Shown: in pieces, positions 52,273 through 63,910 of the stretch
Layout: each line of letters begins with the position of its first letter
Numbering within the stretch: position 1 is the stretch's first letter
The notes under the pieces: model-generated
Seen by the model: the letters and a program-made list of their open reading frames with translations, nothing else
What the model was told of the DNA's origin: nothing
Databases searched by the model: none
Assembly (NCBI GenBank): GCA_005765155.1
Contig: VCCP01000002.1
Span: forward strand, 6,664,884-6,728,883
DNA: 64,000 nt
From: Zelopaecilomyces penicillatus
Taxonomy: Eukaryota; Ascomycota; Sordariomycetes; Hypocreales; Pseudodiploosporaceae
Direction: 5' to 3'
Made by a program: the position numbers and the translations under genes

Positions 52273-53060
52273 ATAGAGTCAGTTACCATCCTTGAAACTG
52301 ACTTTAATAACCCAGCTTTTATTAAGCTAAGAAATTATATGATAAGACTCAAAGCTTTTGATCTTCCATACTACTTCAATTCTATACAAAGAGATTAATA
52401 TAATAATAACCTAAGATATAATAATCCCACCAATCCTAACTGGGCTTATAAGTTACAAGACTATAGCTAACCAGATAATATCAAGCTATTAGACCAATAG
52501 TATACCAAGCATATCTATTATCTTAGCATTATTATATAAGAGCTGTGAGGGACCAAGGGACAGCTGCTTTTAATAATAAGATCTTATATATATAAGTTAT
52601 ATATATCTATATAATTATAATACTGATATTAAACTTATTAATAAAGATAAATACTAAGCCTTTAAGTATATAAGAGTTAATTATAGTAAATAGTAAGTTA
52701 TACTCTAGATAGAACTTGAAATACTTATAATAGCTATATAATATAATTAAATAAGTTAACCTAAATAATTAAACTTTAAAAAGTTTAGATATATCTTATT
52801 AGGTTTATATATAGATAGAATCTAATTATATATACTTATAAATAGTAAAGAACTCTAAGACTATATAATAGATTATATAAATATATAATAAGAGATTAAG
52901 ATATAATCCTAATATATATACCTAAGGATCCTATACCTTCTTTTATAAATATAACTGCTTAAGGATTAATTTACTATACTTTTAAGGTAGTGGATGAGTT
53001 TGATAAGGCTATTAAGAAAATATATCTAGTATTTTAGGATTAAGTATTAGGTTTAAGGAT
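52273..53060 (+). pseudogene. Unknown ORF, RIP-degraded, second of a related pair
   Basis: Possible start ATA (from ATG) at 52273, reading ESVTILETDFNNPAFIKLRN then MIRLKAFDLPYYFNSIQRD and *YNNNLRYNNPTNPNWAYKL. This is clearly related to the 50700 frame (FKAFNLILFINSIR; YNNNLKYNNTINPN; LSLIIQEL/LSIIIQEL with stops read through). It may continue to about 53060 (AIKKIYLVFQD), with frame changes I cannot resolve. Function unknown. Confidence 0.5.
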
Positions 53061-53879
53061 AATATAATAGGATAGTATTATCCTATAGGTAGTAGGGTAT
53101 ATCAGTTCATAGATCATATTATAATATATAGGTAATACCTAATTTAGAGTATAGATTATATTATTATTACCTTATAATATATTCTACTTTATATAGTATT
53201 AAACAATATCCTACCTTAATAATTATATAGTTATAGTTATACCTATACTGGTTATAATAAGCCTCCTTGACTCTTAATAGCTAAGTTATTATTATATAAT
53301 ATATCTATTAATTAATAATAAAGGGATAAATAAATATATACCTTTACTATTTCTAAATCAATTTATAATATATTAATAATCTTTATCTATCTATACTATA
53401 TATATTTCTATATAAGTAGAGAGAGCTTTTATAGGATTTCAATCTATAGATATAATTAGAGATATAGGCTTAGGGCTAGATAACCAAAAAACACTATATT
53501 ATCAACCGAAAGAGGTCTATAGTATACTATATATTATATATACACTTTAGGATATAGATTAGGGTTATATCTTGATTTGTCTATAATAGCTATATAATTA
53601 TAATATAAGATTAGAATATAGCTTATAGGCAGGCTAATAATTAAAGAATATAAATAGATCTAATAAGGCATAATACCTAAAGGGTATTTATAATATAGCC
53701 AGGTAGCCTGAGTGTCTTTATACTAATATATATATCTTGGGTTATACCTTTCTTCTTTATAATCTTCCCTCTTTAACCTTTATATTAGGATCTATCTATA
53801 GATCGAAATTCTATATATTTTAATTCCCTTTTATTCCCTCTACTATTATCATCAAAACCTATCTAGTATTTATCTATTA

Positions 53880-56800
53880 TAGCTGATACTAAAAGAAAAA
53901 AGCTTCTGAATGCACTCAGACTATATAGTATTATAAGATCAATCAGATAATTATCAAAGCAGAATAAGAAGGTATTAAAGAAGGCTCTTACTAATACTCT
54001 ACTAAATAAATTAAATAATAGCAATCCTATTATAGATAATAGTTTAGATAATAAATATTATATAGCTATAGATAAGATAAAGAGAAAGCCTCTATACTCT
54101 GATTCAGTTAAATTGAATAGGAGAGTTAGAAAGCGGTTAATAATATCGGATCCATCACCTTAGCTAATATCAGATCTATTATCTCAGCTAACATCAGATC
54201 TATTACCTTAGCCAATACCTAAGCTATCACCTTAGTTAATATCTAAGCTATCATCTCTATTATACCATTCCCCAGCCCCTCTATAAGGCCCTATCAACTC
54301 CTAAACTCAATATCCTATACCAACCAATACAATTAAAGGGGTTGGATTAAAAACATTCCTATCGATACTATTATTATTAATACCTAATAGCTTTGCTAGT
54401 ATTAGGCCCCTATAATAGAGAGTGATTCTAGTTCCTAGCTTATCCAAAGATAATAATATAACCAAAGAAGATTAGCTTATTAGAAAGCCATTATATAAGG
54501 GTATATACTACCTATTTTTTATATTATATAATACCTTCACTTAACCAGAACCATCCACTATTATAGATAAAAAGGGTATAATAGAAGATTTAATTAAAAA
54601 GCATACCATAGGATTAATAGATTGACTTTCTAGAATAACTATTCTTAGGGCTATAAAAGCAGGATCTGATTCTGCACTATAATATACTACTCTACTAGGA
54701 TTCATAAACATATTAGAATTCTTTATCTTCCTTAACCTTAATAGTAAATAAACCCAGACCAATTACCCTTAATAATAATAGGTATGTATTATAAGAACTT
54801 ATAAAGTTTTAATCTATAGATCGAAATTTATATCTTATTCTATCTTTCTTTTCCATCTATAGATCAAAACTATACTACCTATCACTTATATCACTATACT
54901 TAGTATTACTTATTCACTCTAATATTATTTTATAAACCTATAAGCTATATAATATTTAACTAACTGAATATTATAATTGCTTGGATTTTATACCCTTTAA
55001 TATAAGCAATAAGGATAATATAATTATTAAAGCTTAATCAGAGCAAGTCTGTCTTTATTAATATTAAGGGTGTGGATAATAAATACTAATATCTTTAATA
55101 TAGTCTTAATTGTAATACTAGGATCATTATTAAGCAAGGCATTACTTATAGTATATTTTTATTAGATAAGTTCTTAACTATCAAAGAGGAGTAGAGCTAA
55201 TCAATAACTTATATATTTACCTGCTATAGATTAATAATATTCTTTCTAGAATAATTCCTTAAGAATCATAGAAACCTAGATAAGAAAGGGTATACCTAAA
55301 GGCACTTCTATAATAATTAATAAGCTATTTATTCTATAATCCAGTAATTCAAGACATATCAGTAAAAGATTAAGAAGCTAAGTATATAGAAGGCCTTTAA
55401 TTAAAACCCTGTAAAATGGTATAATTTTATTAAGAAAGCTGTAATCAAATAGGCTATAGTCTTAGCAGCTAATAAGGAAGATAAAATAGTATTATAGCAA
55501 TTAGCTATAGAAATAGCTATATAAAATAATAATGTAAATAGAAATACTATTAAGGATCTTGGTTAAATAAAGTTATTAAAAGAGATCTATATAGCTATAG
55601 GGCTGCTATCCCAAGCCATTAATAATATCAACCCAGAGAATAAAGAAACCATATAATAAGACCTTATATCTATAATACATAAAGGTATTATAAAGACACT
55701 TTAAAAAATTAATCCTAAGATTAATCTATTAAAAGATAATACAGTTTAGGAATACTAGATATAACTAGCACCCTTAAATAATACTTAATAAGATATACTA
55801 ATAAAATAGCTTATATCCCAGGCTAATATTTAATATAATTCAGAACTTAATAGTCTTAATATTAAGTTTAAGAATACTAGTAATAAAGATCTCTAGTTAA
55901 TATATCTAGATAATATCTATATAATTATCAAGACCGTAGATAATAGTAATAATAAGATAGATCTTATTAACCTATAGAGTAACTAGAAGATAATAAGAAT
56001 ATTCCTCCTAAAGGAAGAGGACTTATAAACAGTAGAGAAGGCATTTAATATTATTAATTAGAAAAATATTATTATATCTGATATAGTACTAAGTAATAAT
56101 ACTAAATAACCAAAACCACATCAAGTATTAAATAACTCAAGCCCTCCCTCCCTTCTTCTAATTTAATCTATAGATTAAAATTCCCTCTACCACCCTAATT
56201 ACTATAATATACTAACCAATTATTATAAGCGCTTATAATTTAATTAAGAAGCTAATAGGACCACGATATACTATAATACTAGGGGATAAATATAATTTAG
56301 GGAAAACCCTAACTATATTCCTTGCTCTCTATAATATAGCTAGAAGGATATATATATTAGAGAAGATATCTATACACCAGATTAGAGTGAATAAACAGAG
56401 ATATAAGCCTAGTGTATTATTCTGTTCTATAGCTATAATCAAGTAAATGTTTATTAAGGCTATTGCCTAATAAGCCAGCCACTTTAATATAACAGTATAT
56501 TATAGAAGCAGTGATAGAATCTTATCCAGAGCTAGGTATGAGATTATATTAGATAGCCTAAAGTAGCTTATAAAATAGATTAATATCTAATTAAATATAT
56601 ATAAGGATCCTAATACACTTTAATAATTGCTGATTATATTCTATATAACTGCTGTCAGGTGTATAATCAAACTAAGAAAGAAGGTTTTCTTAATATAGGT
56701 ATAGCTATTTAATCTAGCTAAGGGATAACCCCTAAGGCTAGAAGAGCTTAGAAAGGCTAAAGAACTCATCCAGTAAAATCCAGATAATCAACTATAGCTA

Positions 56801-59330
56801 TACAAGCTTATTCTATAGTAGAATAAATATATAGCTATAGAAGGTATAATAGAACTCTAGATAGAAGATATCTAATTCTAATGGATGATTTATAATAAGG
56901 GCTATATAATCAAAAATCCAAGGTTAATCATATACTAGATTATGCAAAAGCTCTATTAAGAGGCTATACTTATTTATACAGCTATACTACTATTAAATAA
57001 TCTAGATAATAGATTAGGATACCTTAAACTATTCTAGAACAATTAATAACCCTTTAAATATCACCTATTAATTAATCCAATAAAAGCTAATATATAATAT
57101 AATAAGGCAATATAGTCTATAATAATCAATAATAGTAAATATAAAGGTATAATATAGGATTGACTTATATATAGCTCTAAAAGTATCTTTATAGATATTA
57201 AAGCAATTATAGAGCTAGATAATAATCTCTTAATAAGGAAGCGTAATGAGTTTATAGAACTCATTAAAAATAAGATAATACTATTATTCCTTATAAACCT
57301 AGATCTATTTAAGTCTTTTATTATAATAAATAAGTAGAGTCTAGAGATTGCTTAGTATACTATAAGGCCAGCTATAAAGATCTTTATAATCCAGCATAGT
57401 ATATTAATATAAATAAAGTTATCTAATAGATAGTTTATTACCCTTAAAGATACTATTCCATCTATATATATATATATAATAGAGCTAGAGCCTAACAATA
57501 CAATAAAGAGACAGATTACTAGTATTATTCAAAGAAACTTTAATAACCTAATAATATCTATACCTAATAGTCTGCTAATCCATCTAAGGAAGGATAGATT
57601 ATTAGAATTACCTGGTATTATAGTAAATTATAGAGTATAATATATTCTAATACTATTATCTACTAATATTAACTTTTATAACTTAATATAAGCCAATCTA
57701 AGAAATATTAGATTACTAGAAGATATAGATATATTAAGGCAAATATATAAAGAATAGATAATCCAGAAGATAGATCTAAGTATATCCTAGAATACTATCC
57801 AGATAATAGAAACTAAAGTTAATATAATAAACAGCACCATAACCGCTTCTATTAAGCTAACAATAGCTAAGTCAAGGTACTAGGCTAAGGCAGCCCAATA
57901 GAAGTGGCAGCTAAATATAGCCATTAATATTACTAAAATGAATACTATAATAGCAATGGATTGCACAAGGGGTCTGCAGTGGTATTTTTACCACTACAGA
58001 CTTAATAATAGCTTTTCCTATCCTACCAGCTGCATTAGTATAATATAATCAATGGTATATAAATTGCTAAAGATTATATATACTATTATAAAGGTACTCA
58101 AATAGGGAAAGTTAAGAAGGCAAGTACTTATCTATATTAACCACTTATTAACCCAGATATAAGTTATTATCTAATCCAAATAAATACTATCCTAAGGAGT
58201 ATATATCAAGGAAATTTCAATCTATAGATCGAAATTCCCTACCTATACACCCCCTAGACTAATTATAATTATATACTTTAACCCCTTAATCTATAGATTA
58301 TAATCTTATTAATGTTTTACTTATTATATTAACTTATCTATATAGTATAGTCATTACTACACTCTACTATCTAGGTATCTATATTCTTTAAATTAGGAGT
58401 TTATATAAACAATCTAAATAAGATAAGGTATAGTAAAAGTTTAATAATACTAACTCAGATATAGGATATCTAATAATATCATTAGTATTAAATACTTTTA
58501 ATATAAATCTTTATTAAGCTTGTTTATATAGCATTATTATAGAATAACCCAGAAACTTAAATATAATATAACAAGCTATTGGTTAGCTCTAAAGACTTAG
58601 ATCTTTTACTAATATATACTAGGATATCCTTCTTATATATGATACCTTCGATTCATACCAGGAATCATGCCTACTGGAAAAATATATAGGAATCTTAATA
58701 ACTAAGGCCAGAATACCAGCTACTATTAAAGGAGAGCATTATATTATATATACCTATAAGATATTATAAGTTTATTATAGACACTAGATAAACAGATATC
58801 CATATATAAGAGTTGGGTAGGAGTATTATAATAAACCCCTTATCACTAAAGAGGGTTGATTTTATAATACCCTTATATAATTCTTAATAATCAACCTTAA
58901 GTAGAGCTATAGATATAATAGGGAGACCTTACTAGATATTATAGCTAGATAGGTAGAAGGAATAGAGATTATAGCTAAGTATATTAATAGTATAGCTAAG
59001 CTTATTAAGAATAGGGTGGTAATATATAATTTTTGTAAGATCAATGATTCCATCGAGTCAGATTTAGATAATAGTACCCCTACACCAAGTAGCTCGATTA
59101 ATATAGTAAAGGGCTTATAGATACTAAAGATACTTATTAAGATTTAAATACAAACCCTATTAAAGTCATAATACAAGGGATATAAGTATTAAAGGCTAAG
59201 AAACAAGGTATAAATGATTTAATATCTATAAACTATAACTATTATAATTAAGATATAGCTCTGGATAAAAGTGGATATAGTAAAGAAATAGTATAGATTA
59301 GTATTTGCTTTAGCTTTATTATATAGTATA
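53880..59330 (+). pseudogene. SNF2-type helicase gene, relative 2, RIP-inactivated
   Basis: Same layout as relative 1 but strongly diverged. The N-terminus is basic (ADTKRKKLLNALRLYSIIRS), followed by a proline-rich repeat of 24-27 bp units (about 54155-54262, SPQLISDLLSQLTSDLLPQP read through stops). A block with LLGFINILEFFIFLNLN (about 54690-54740) matches GLFGFLRINTFLIFLNR of relative 1. The ATPase has GDKYNLGKTLTIFLAL (Walker A, 56285-56332), KPSVLFCSIAIIKQMF, IYNKGYIIKNP (56888-56917), ILIYTAILLLNNLDNRLGYL, VLIYINHLLTQ, and motif VI NLNII*QAIGQL*RL (about 58554-58598; QAIGRLWRLGQ expected). Ends near 59330 by comparison. Many stops; dead. Confidence 0.72.
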
Positions 59331-59651
59331 TTAAATAAGAGAGAATAGTTTAATAAGAGTGATAATAGAGGAATATTATTTCAAACCAATAGATCCTATA
59401 TAACAGGCCATAACCCTTAAGAAGTACTATACAATACTAAAACAATAATAACCCTTTTGATTATCTTATTATTAAAGTTTTATAATTATTTAGCTAATAA
59501 ATAATTAGGGTTTATAATATCATTATTAGGGTAAGTGATATTTGACTCCTTAGCTATAAAGTATAAAGCCTAGCTAACCCCTTAAAGGTAAGTCCAAAGC
59601 TCTTTCCTCTTATTATACCACTTTAATAGGATCTATAAATACATATATAAG

Positions 59652-60560
59652 ATGGATAATATATAGGAGCTGATCTTCCTTACCTTAGAACTTATTATTA
59701 GTATTCCTTTATTTTGGTTAAAGGTTATTAGGTTAATAGTCTAGATTAACCCTATTATCCTAGTAAGCAAATAGTATATACCCTGCCTAGACAATTTGGC
59801 TATATATATATAGTATAAGATATATATAAAGGAGTTATATTATAAGCCAGACTTTAAGGGCCCTTTTATACTAGCTCTCCCCTTATATATAAATAAGACA
59901 GAACTATACTATTATACTATAAGAGGTAATTGATATTAGTATATAGGACTCTAGTTATATTATAATATAATATATAAGAATCTAATTAATCTATTATCTA
60001 TTTAAGGCTGAATCTTATTAATATAGAATAGGGAGAGATATATATCTTTATTTTAATAAGAATTAACTTAGTAATAGAGTATACTTATTATACCTTAATC
60101 TTATCTAGGCCTTTATTAGATATTATACTATTAATAAATGGGTAAGGATTAAGTTTATAATAATAATATTATTATTAGGAGTAGAATTAAATTATATATA
60201 TAGAAGAAGATATAGACCATCTCTATTAAAAGATAATAACTATATAAGATAGACTAGCTTAATATATTAGATAGGGATCTAATCTAGCTTAAAGATAATA
60301 AAAGAGCCACCCTTAAATAATAGCTTAAAAAGAATAAGAGATTTATAGCCTAAAAGAGCATTAATAACTATAATCCCATATCTAATACTAATAAAACAAA
60401 GATTAATACAAGTATATATAATATATTATAGGCTAAGGATTATAGAGAAGGATCTAATGATTTTAATAATAAGGACTTTAGCTTATATTAAATAGCAGTT
60501 TTAATATAGATTCCAAATCTATAGTTTAGGGTTATAATAAATAATTAAGACTTAAAGGAT
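59652..60560 (+). pseudogene. Unknown RIP-degraded ORF
   Basis: ATG at 59652, then MDNI*ELIFLTLELIISIPL; stops are only at Gln/Trp-type codons, and the frame can be followed about 300 codons with possible frame breaks. Middle part KELYYKPDFKGPFILALPLY; later part Lys/Asn-rich (ATLKQQLKKNKRFIAQKSIN). No family recognised. It sits between SNF2 relative 2 and the palindrome array. Confidence 0.4.
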
Positions 60561-60840
60561 TATAATCTATAGAGCTATATTAATACTATATTCTTATAGT
60601 AACTTAGACTTTTTAATCTATAGATTATAATTAATAGCTTTTTATAATAATAGAGGTTAGGTTTTTCACTCTATAGATCAAAAACACTAATCTATTAATA
60701 TATTAAAAAGGAGACTTTTAATCTATAGATTAAAATTAAGAGTTTATTATTAAAGGAAGTGCAAGATTATCTATTTATAGATTAAAATTAAGAGTATATA
60801 ACTATAAACAGGGATAGGTTCTCTATCTATAGATTAAAAT
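60560..60840. repeat. Phased array of six palindromes, about 52-bp period
   Basis: Centres at about 60569.5, 60620.5, 60673.5, 60725.5, 60775.5 and 60829.5, giving intervals of 51, 53, 52, 50 and 54 bp. The spacers do not match each other except that copies 4-6 share TAAAATTAAGAGT-like right flanks. The fifth copy has two extra bases at its centre. Not CRISPR: eukaryotic, palindrome too short and variable. Confidence 0.7.
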
Positions 60841-60970
60841 TTATAATTATTTTATAATATAACTAGTATATAAATAAATAAATATTTAAGATAATAAAGA
60901 TAAAGGTATAATTAACCCTTAAAAGTTAAAATTAATAAAAAAATTAAAACAAGTTATTATATATATATAT
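60841..60970. other. AT-rich spacer
   Basis: Short AT-rich stretch ending in a TATATATATATATAA run just before the hexamer array. Nothing else seen. Confidence 0.4.
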
Positions 60971-60974
60971 ATAA

Positions 60975-61152
60975 GTAAGAGTAAGAGTAAGAGTAAGAGT
61001 AAGAGTAAAGGGGAGGATATAAGGGTAAGAGTAAGAGTATTAATAAAAATAAAAGTAAGAGTAAGAGTAAGAATAAGAGTGAGAGAGAGGGTGTAAGGGT
61101 AAGAGTAAGGATAAGGGTAAGAGTAAGGGTAAGAGTAAGGGTAAGAGTAAGG
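60975..61152 (+). repeat. Telomere-like hexamer array, (TAAGAG/TAAGGG)n
   Basis: Degenerate 6-bp tandem repeat on the plus strand: GAGTAA units first, alternating GGGTAA/GAGTAA toward the end. The G-rich strand has the same orientation as the terminal telomere, but the unit is TAAGRG rather than TTAGGG. It ends exactly where TLH copy C starts (about 61155). It may be a decayed or variant interstitial telomere, or a satellite. Confidence 0.75.
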
Positions 61153-61154
61153 GC

Positions 61155-63910
61155 TATCTATTATATAGCAGGCTCCTTTTATGTAAAGGAGGGGTAGGGC
61201 TAAGTATGATTAATAGCCCTTAACCTAAATGCCCTGCTATAATCAACAAAGGATAATATATAAAGGGAATAATATAATTAGTATAAATAATAGGGTTAGG
61301 GTCTGGGAATTCCCTATTATAATTGATTAAGCCTGGATACTGGCTTAGGGTTGTTATAGCTTAGGTTATTAAACTATAGAGCTGCCCTGCTTGGGTATTA
61401 CTATATAGCTAGTATTATAAATTAATTACTATCCCCCCTTATATATATAGATTACCTCTTCTAGCAAAAAATAAATAGATTTATCTATAACTAATAGTAT
61501 TAGATTCTGATATATGCCTAATATAGGATATACCTTATATCCAATCTGGTCAGCTAGAAACATTATCTATAAGCCAAGCTATACTATATTAAGGGTGAGC
61601 AGCTATACCTGCTGGTAAATAGATTTAGTGCTTATAGGCTAAGGCCTCTGAAGGAGCTCTAATAATGGCTAGCTAAGGACTATGCTATCCAGCCGCTTTA
61701 GTACCTAGTGATCCTTGATAGCTATAAGTATTTATATCTATACTATAGGCATTACTCTATATAGAGGGCCAAGCTATAGGAGTATCTGGTAAAGTATTGG
61801 CCTGTTAGTAGCGAGAAGCCACTGTTTAGATACTGCTGTATACAAATGCTATTCTAGGTGAAGCAGCTTATTACCTACTTTAAGGTGGCTGTTTGTAGTG
61901 CTATAGTATTAATACTGCTGCCTATTCCTGGGCCAACAGGGTCCAGGTCTATTATCAAGATAGGCTTATTCTAGTCATTGATGCAAGATAGTATATAGGC
62001 TGCTAATGATATCTAGTATAAAGGGATAGTTATAGATAGCAGTGAGATCAAATCAGTATGTATACCCTGGGTGAATTGGACCGGGTTTGTTGTATACCTG
62101 GATGGATTATATGATGAAGATATTATATTATTATATATGCTGCCTAGGCAGGACCTTAAATATATATTATCTAGAGAGGATTATATTAAGCTGGAGAATA
62201 TCTTGAATGTAATAGAAAAGATGCTATATAGTAAGTATGAGCTGGTATAGGAGGGCTTGGTAATATATAGGATGATTTAGTAGTGGGCTCTTATCTTTAG
62301 CTGCTTCTATATAGGCTATATATCCAAGGCTAATATATTCTGGTTATTCAAGAATGAATCAATACTGATTAATTATTTTAACTGTATAAAGCAGCTGATA
62401 GCCTATTACTACTATATGGTTTATAGAGGTATGAAGCACTTTGTATAGGCGGAGGGCTATCCTATACTGACTAATATTATGGAGATATTATCATCCTAGA
62501 CTATGTATATAAATAAAGTTATTGAGTAGGTTAATAGGGATCCTAGCTTAGATAATATATAGTTATAGCTTGTATTGTAGAGGCTGTGTTGCTTGTTGAT
62601 ATGCCATCCTATAGGCAGCTAGCCCTTTAAGTCACTGCTGTTTAGCTACTATACTATAATAAGCTATAAGGTAAGCCAAACCCTGGATTGCTACTGCCTG
62701 CTATTAGGTAAGTATATAAGCTAATAGATTGAATAGAATAATGGGGGATGGGAAGATCCAGGTAATTTTAATAGTAAACTATTAATGCTGGTATGGTCTG
62801 CCTAGCTGATACTGTTTAGTATAGTATATGATAACTATATAGAGATAGATGATATAATGCTAGAAAAGCTGATTAAGCTCATCGATAGATATATGATGCA
62901 ATCTAATAAAACCCTATTTGGATATATTCTGAACTAGAGACTGTATCTCTTTAAAGCAAGTATAGATAGCCTTGCTTAGTATTAGGTCTACTGGTTGCTG
63001 GATGGTATAACTGTCTAGTATAAGGGTATGGCTATTATTATGCAGGATATTATATGGTTGGCTGGGTTTACCTTTGATAGGGTGAAATCGCTCCTGGATA
63101 AGTATCTCCTCCTTGATGTAAATTATATACTATATATCCAGGCTGGTGATGTTTAGGATGATATTGATAGTATATAGTATAGTATATTATGGGCTATTAA
63201 TTATTGTAATACCTATTTAATGGTGTATAGTGGGGTTGTGCTACTCTGGTATATCCAGGGCAGTGAGCTGTTAAGTGATGCCTTTATAATGAGGGATGGT
63301 AGTATAGAAGGGGTAATCTTGCCTAGGCTCTATAGTATAGCTATAGCGGTGTATAAGGTAAGGGTGTAAGAATTCCTTAGGCTGCTCCTTATGCTCTGCT
63401 ATATTATACCTAGGCTGTTATTATGGTTATTGGAAATCCTATCTATTACTATATATAATACTATAAGGCAGTGATATCTTTTTATCTAGGAGAAGCTAGT
63501 GCTGCTCTATATATAGTATTATAAGGGCTAGGAATGCTTGGGTATATATAAGAAGAATATTCGCTTTTTACTGCTAGAGATTAATAATATACTCCTTATA
63601 TATATTGCCTATATTGCACCCCTTAGGCAGATATTTCTATAAGCTGGTAGATTAGGCATTATGCTGTTATTATTCCTATAGTTAAGCCTAGAAGATAAGG
63701 TATAGGGTAATAATACTATCTCTGCTATACTAGTAAAGATATATGTGCTGGGCGGCCTGCTATAGATATAGGTGGTCTGATAGAGATAGGTAATAGCAGC
63801 TATCATTAAGGATAAGTTCTCAAGGAGTGACCAGGCTAACTTCGGATCGGAATTCATAGGCGGGGCCGGTGCCAGCATTGGCTCTGATGACCCTAAGGAG
63901 GAGTATCTGA
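61155..63910 (+). pseudogene. TLH unit C, RIP-mutated and truncated by the telomere
   Basis: Matches unit A at a constant offset of 28665 bp from the shared TATTATATAG start to its last base, with TAGGGTTAGGG at 61291-61301. It holds the leader and the N-terminal part of the TLH gene (Cys/His-rich region about 61740-61870) and stops inside the gene at GAGTATCTGA, where units A and B continue TCTAATGG/TCTGATGG. The helicase domain is absent. Stops throughout show RIP, so it was dead or repeated before or after capping. Confidence 0.88.

Larger units (their letters stand above)
45430..60840. repeat. Dispersed palindrome, consensus TTCGATCTATAGATCGAA
   Basis: At least 20 copies of a CTATAG-centred palindrome. 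Approximate centres: 45438, 45483, 48790, 48835, 49978, 50648, 51725, 51804, 52204, 53446, 53798, 54816, 54859, 56170, 58224, 58292 and six at 60569-60830. The best-kept half-sites are CGATC (49978) and GATCGAAAT (53798, 54816, 58224); most others show CG/GC to TA changes as RIP would make. Copies lie between or within the unknown and SNF2 genes. Similar CTATAGAT strings inside the TLH genes (36545, 37395) are coding and not counted. Confidence 0.75.
29399..63910. repeat. RIP-affected AT-rich subtelomeric block
   Basis: From about 29.4 kb to the telomere, composition changes sharply to very AT-rich DNA full of TATA/TAAT. Recognisable reading frames here are interrupted almost only by TAG/TAA/TGA at positions where Gln, Arg or Trp are expected, the result of C-to-T changes on either strand. 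This is the known outcome of repeat-induced point mutation on repeated DNA in ascomycetes. The block holds a Gypsy element, three TLH copies, two SNF2-type copies and unknown ORFs, listed separately. Confidence 0.85.

Noticed and set aside
60560..60840. CRISPR-like look of the palindrome array
   Set aside because: Fungal nuclear DNA; the repeat is a short, variable palindrome that also occurs singly and in pairs elsewhere, and there are no cas genes.
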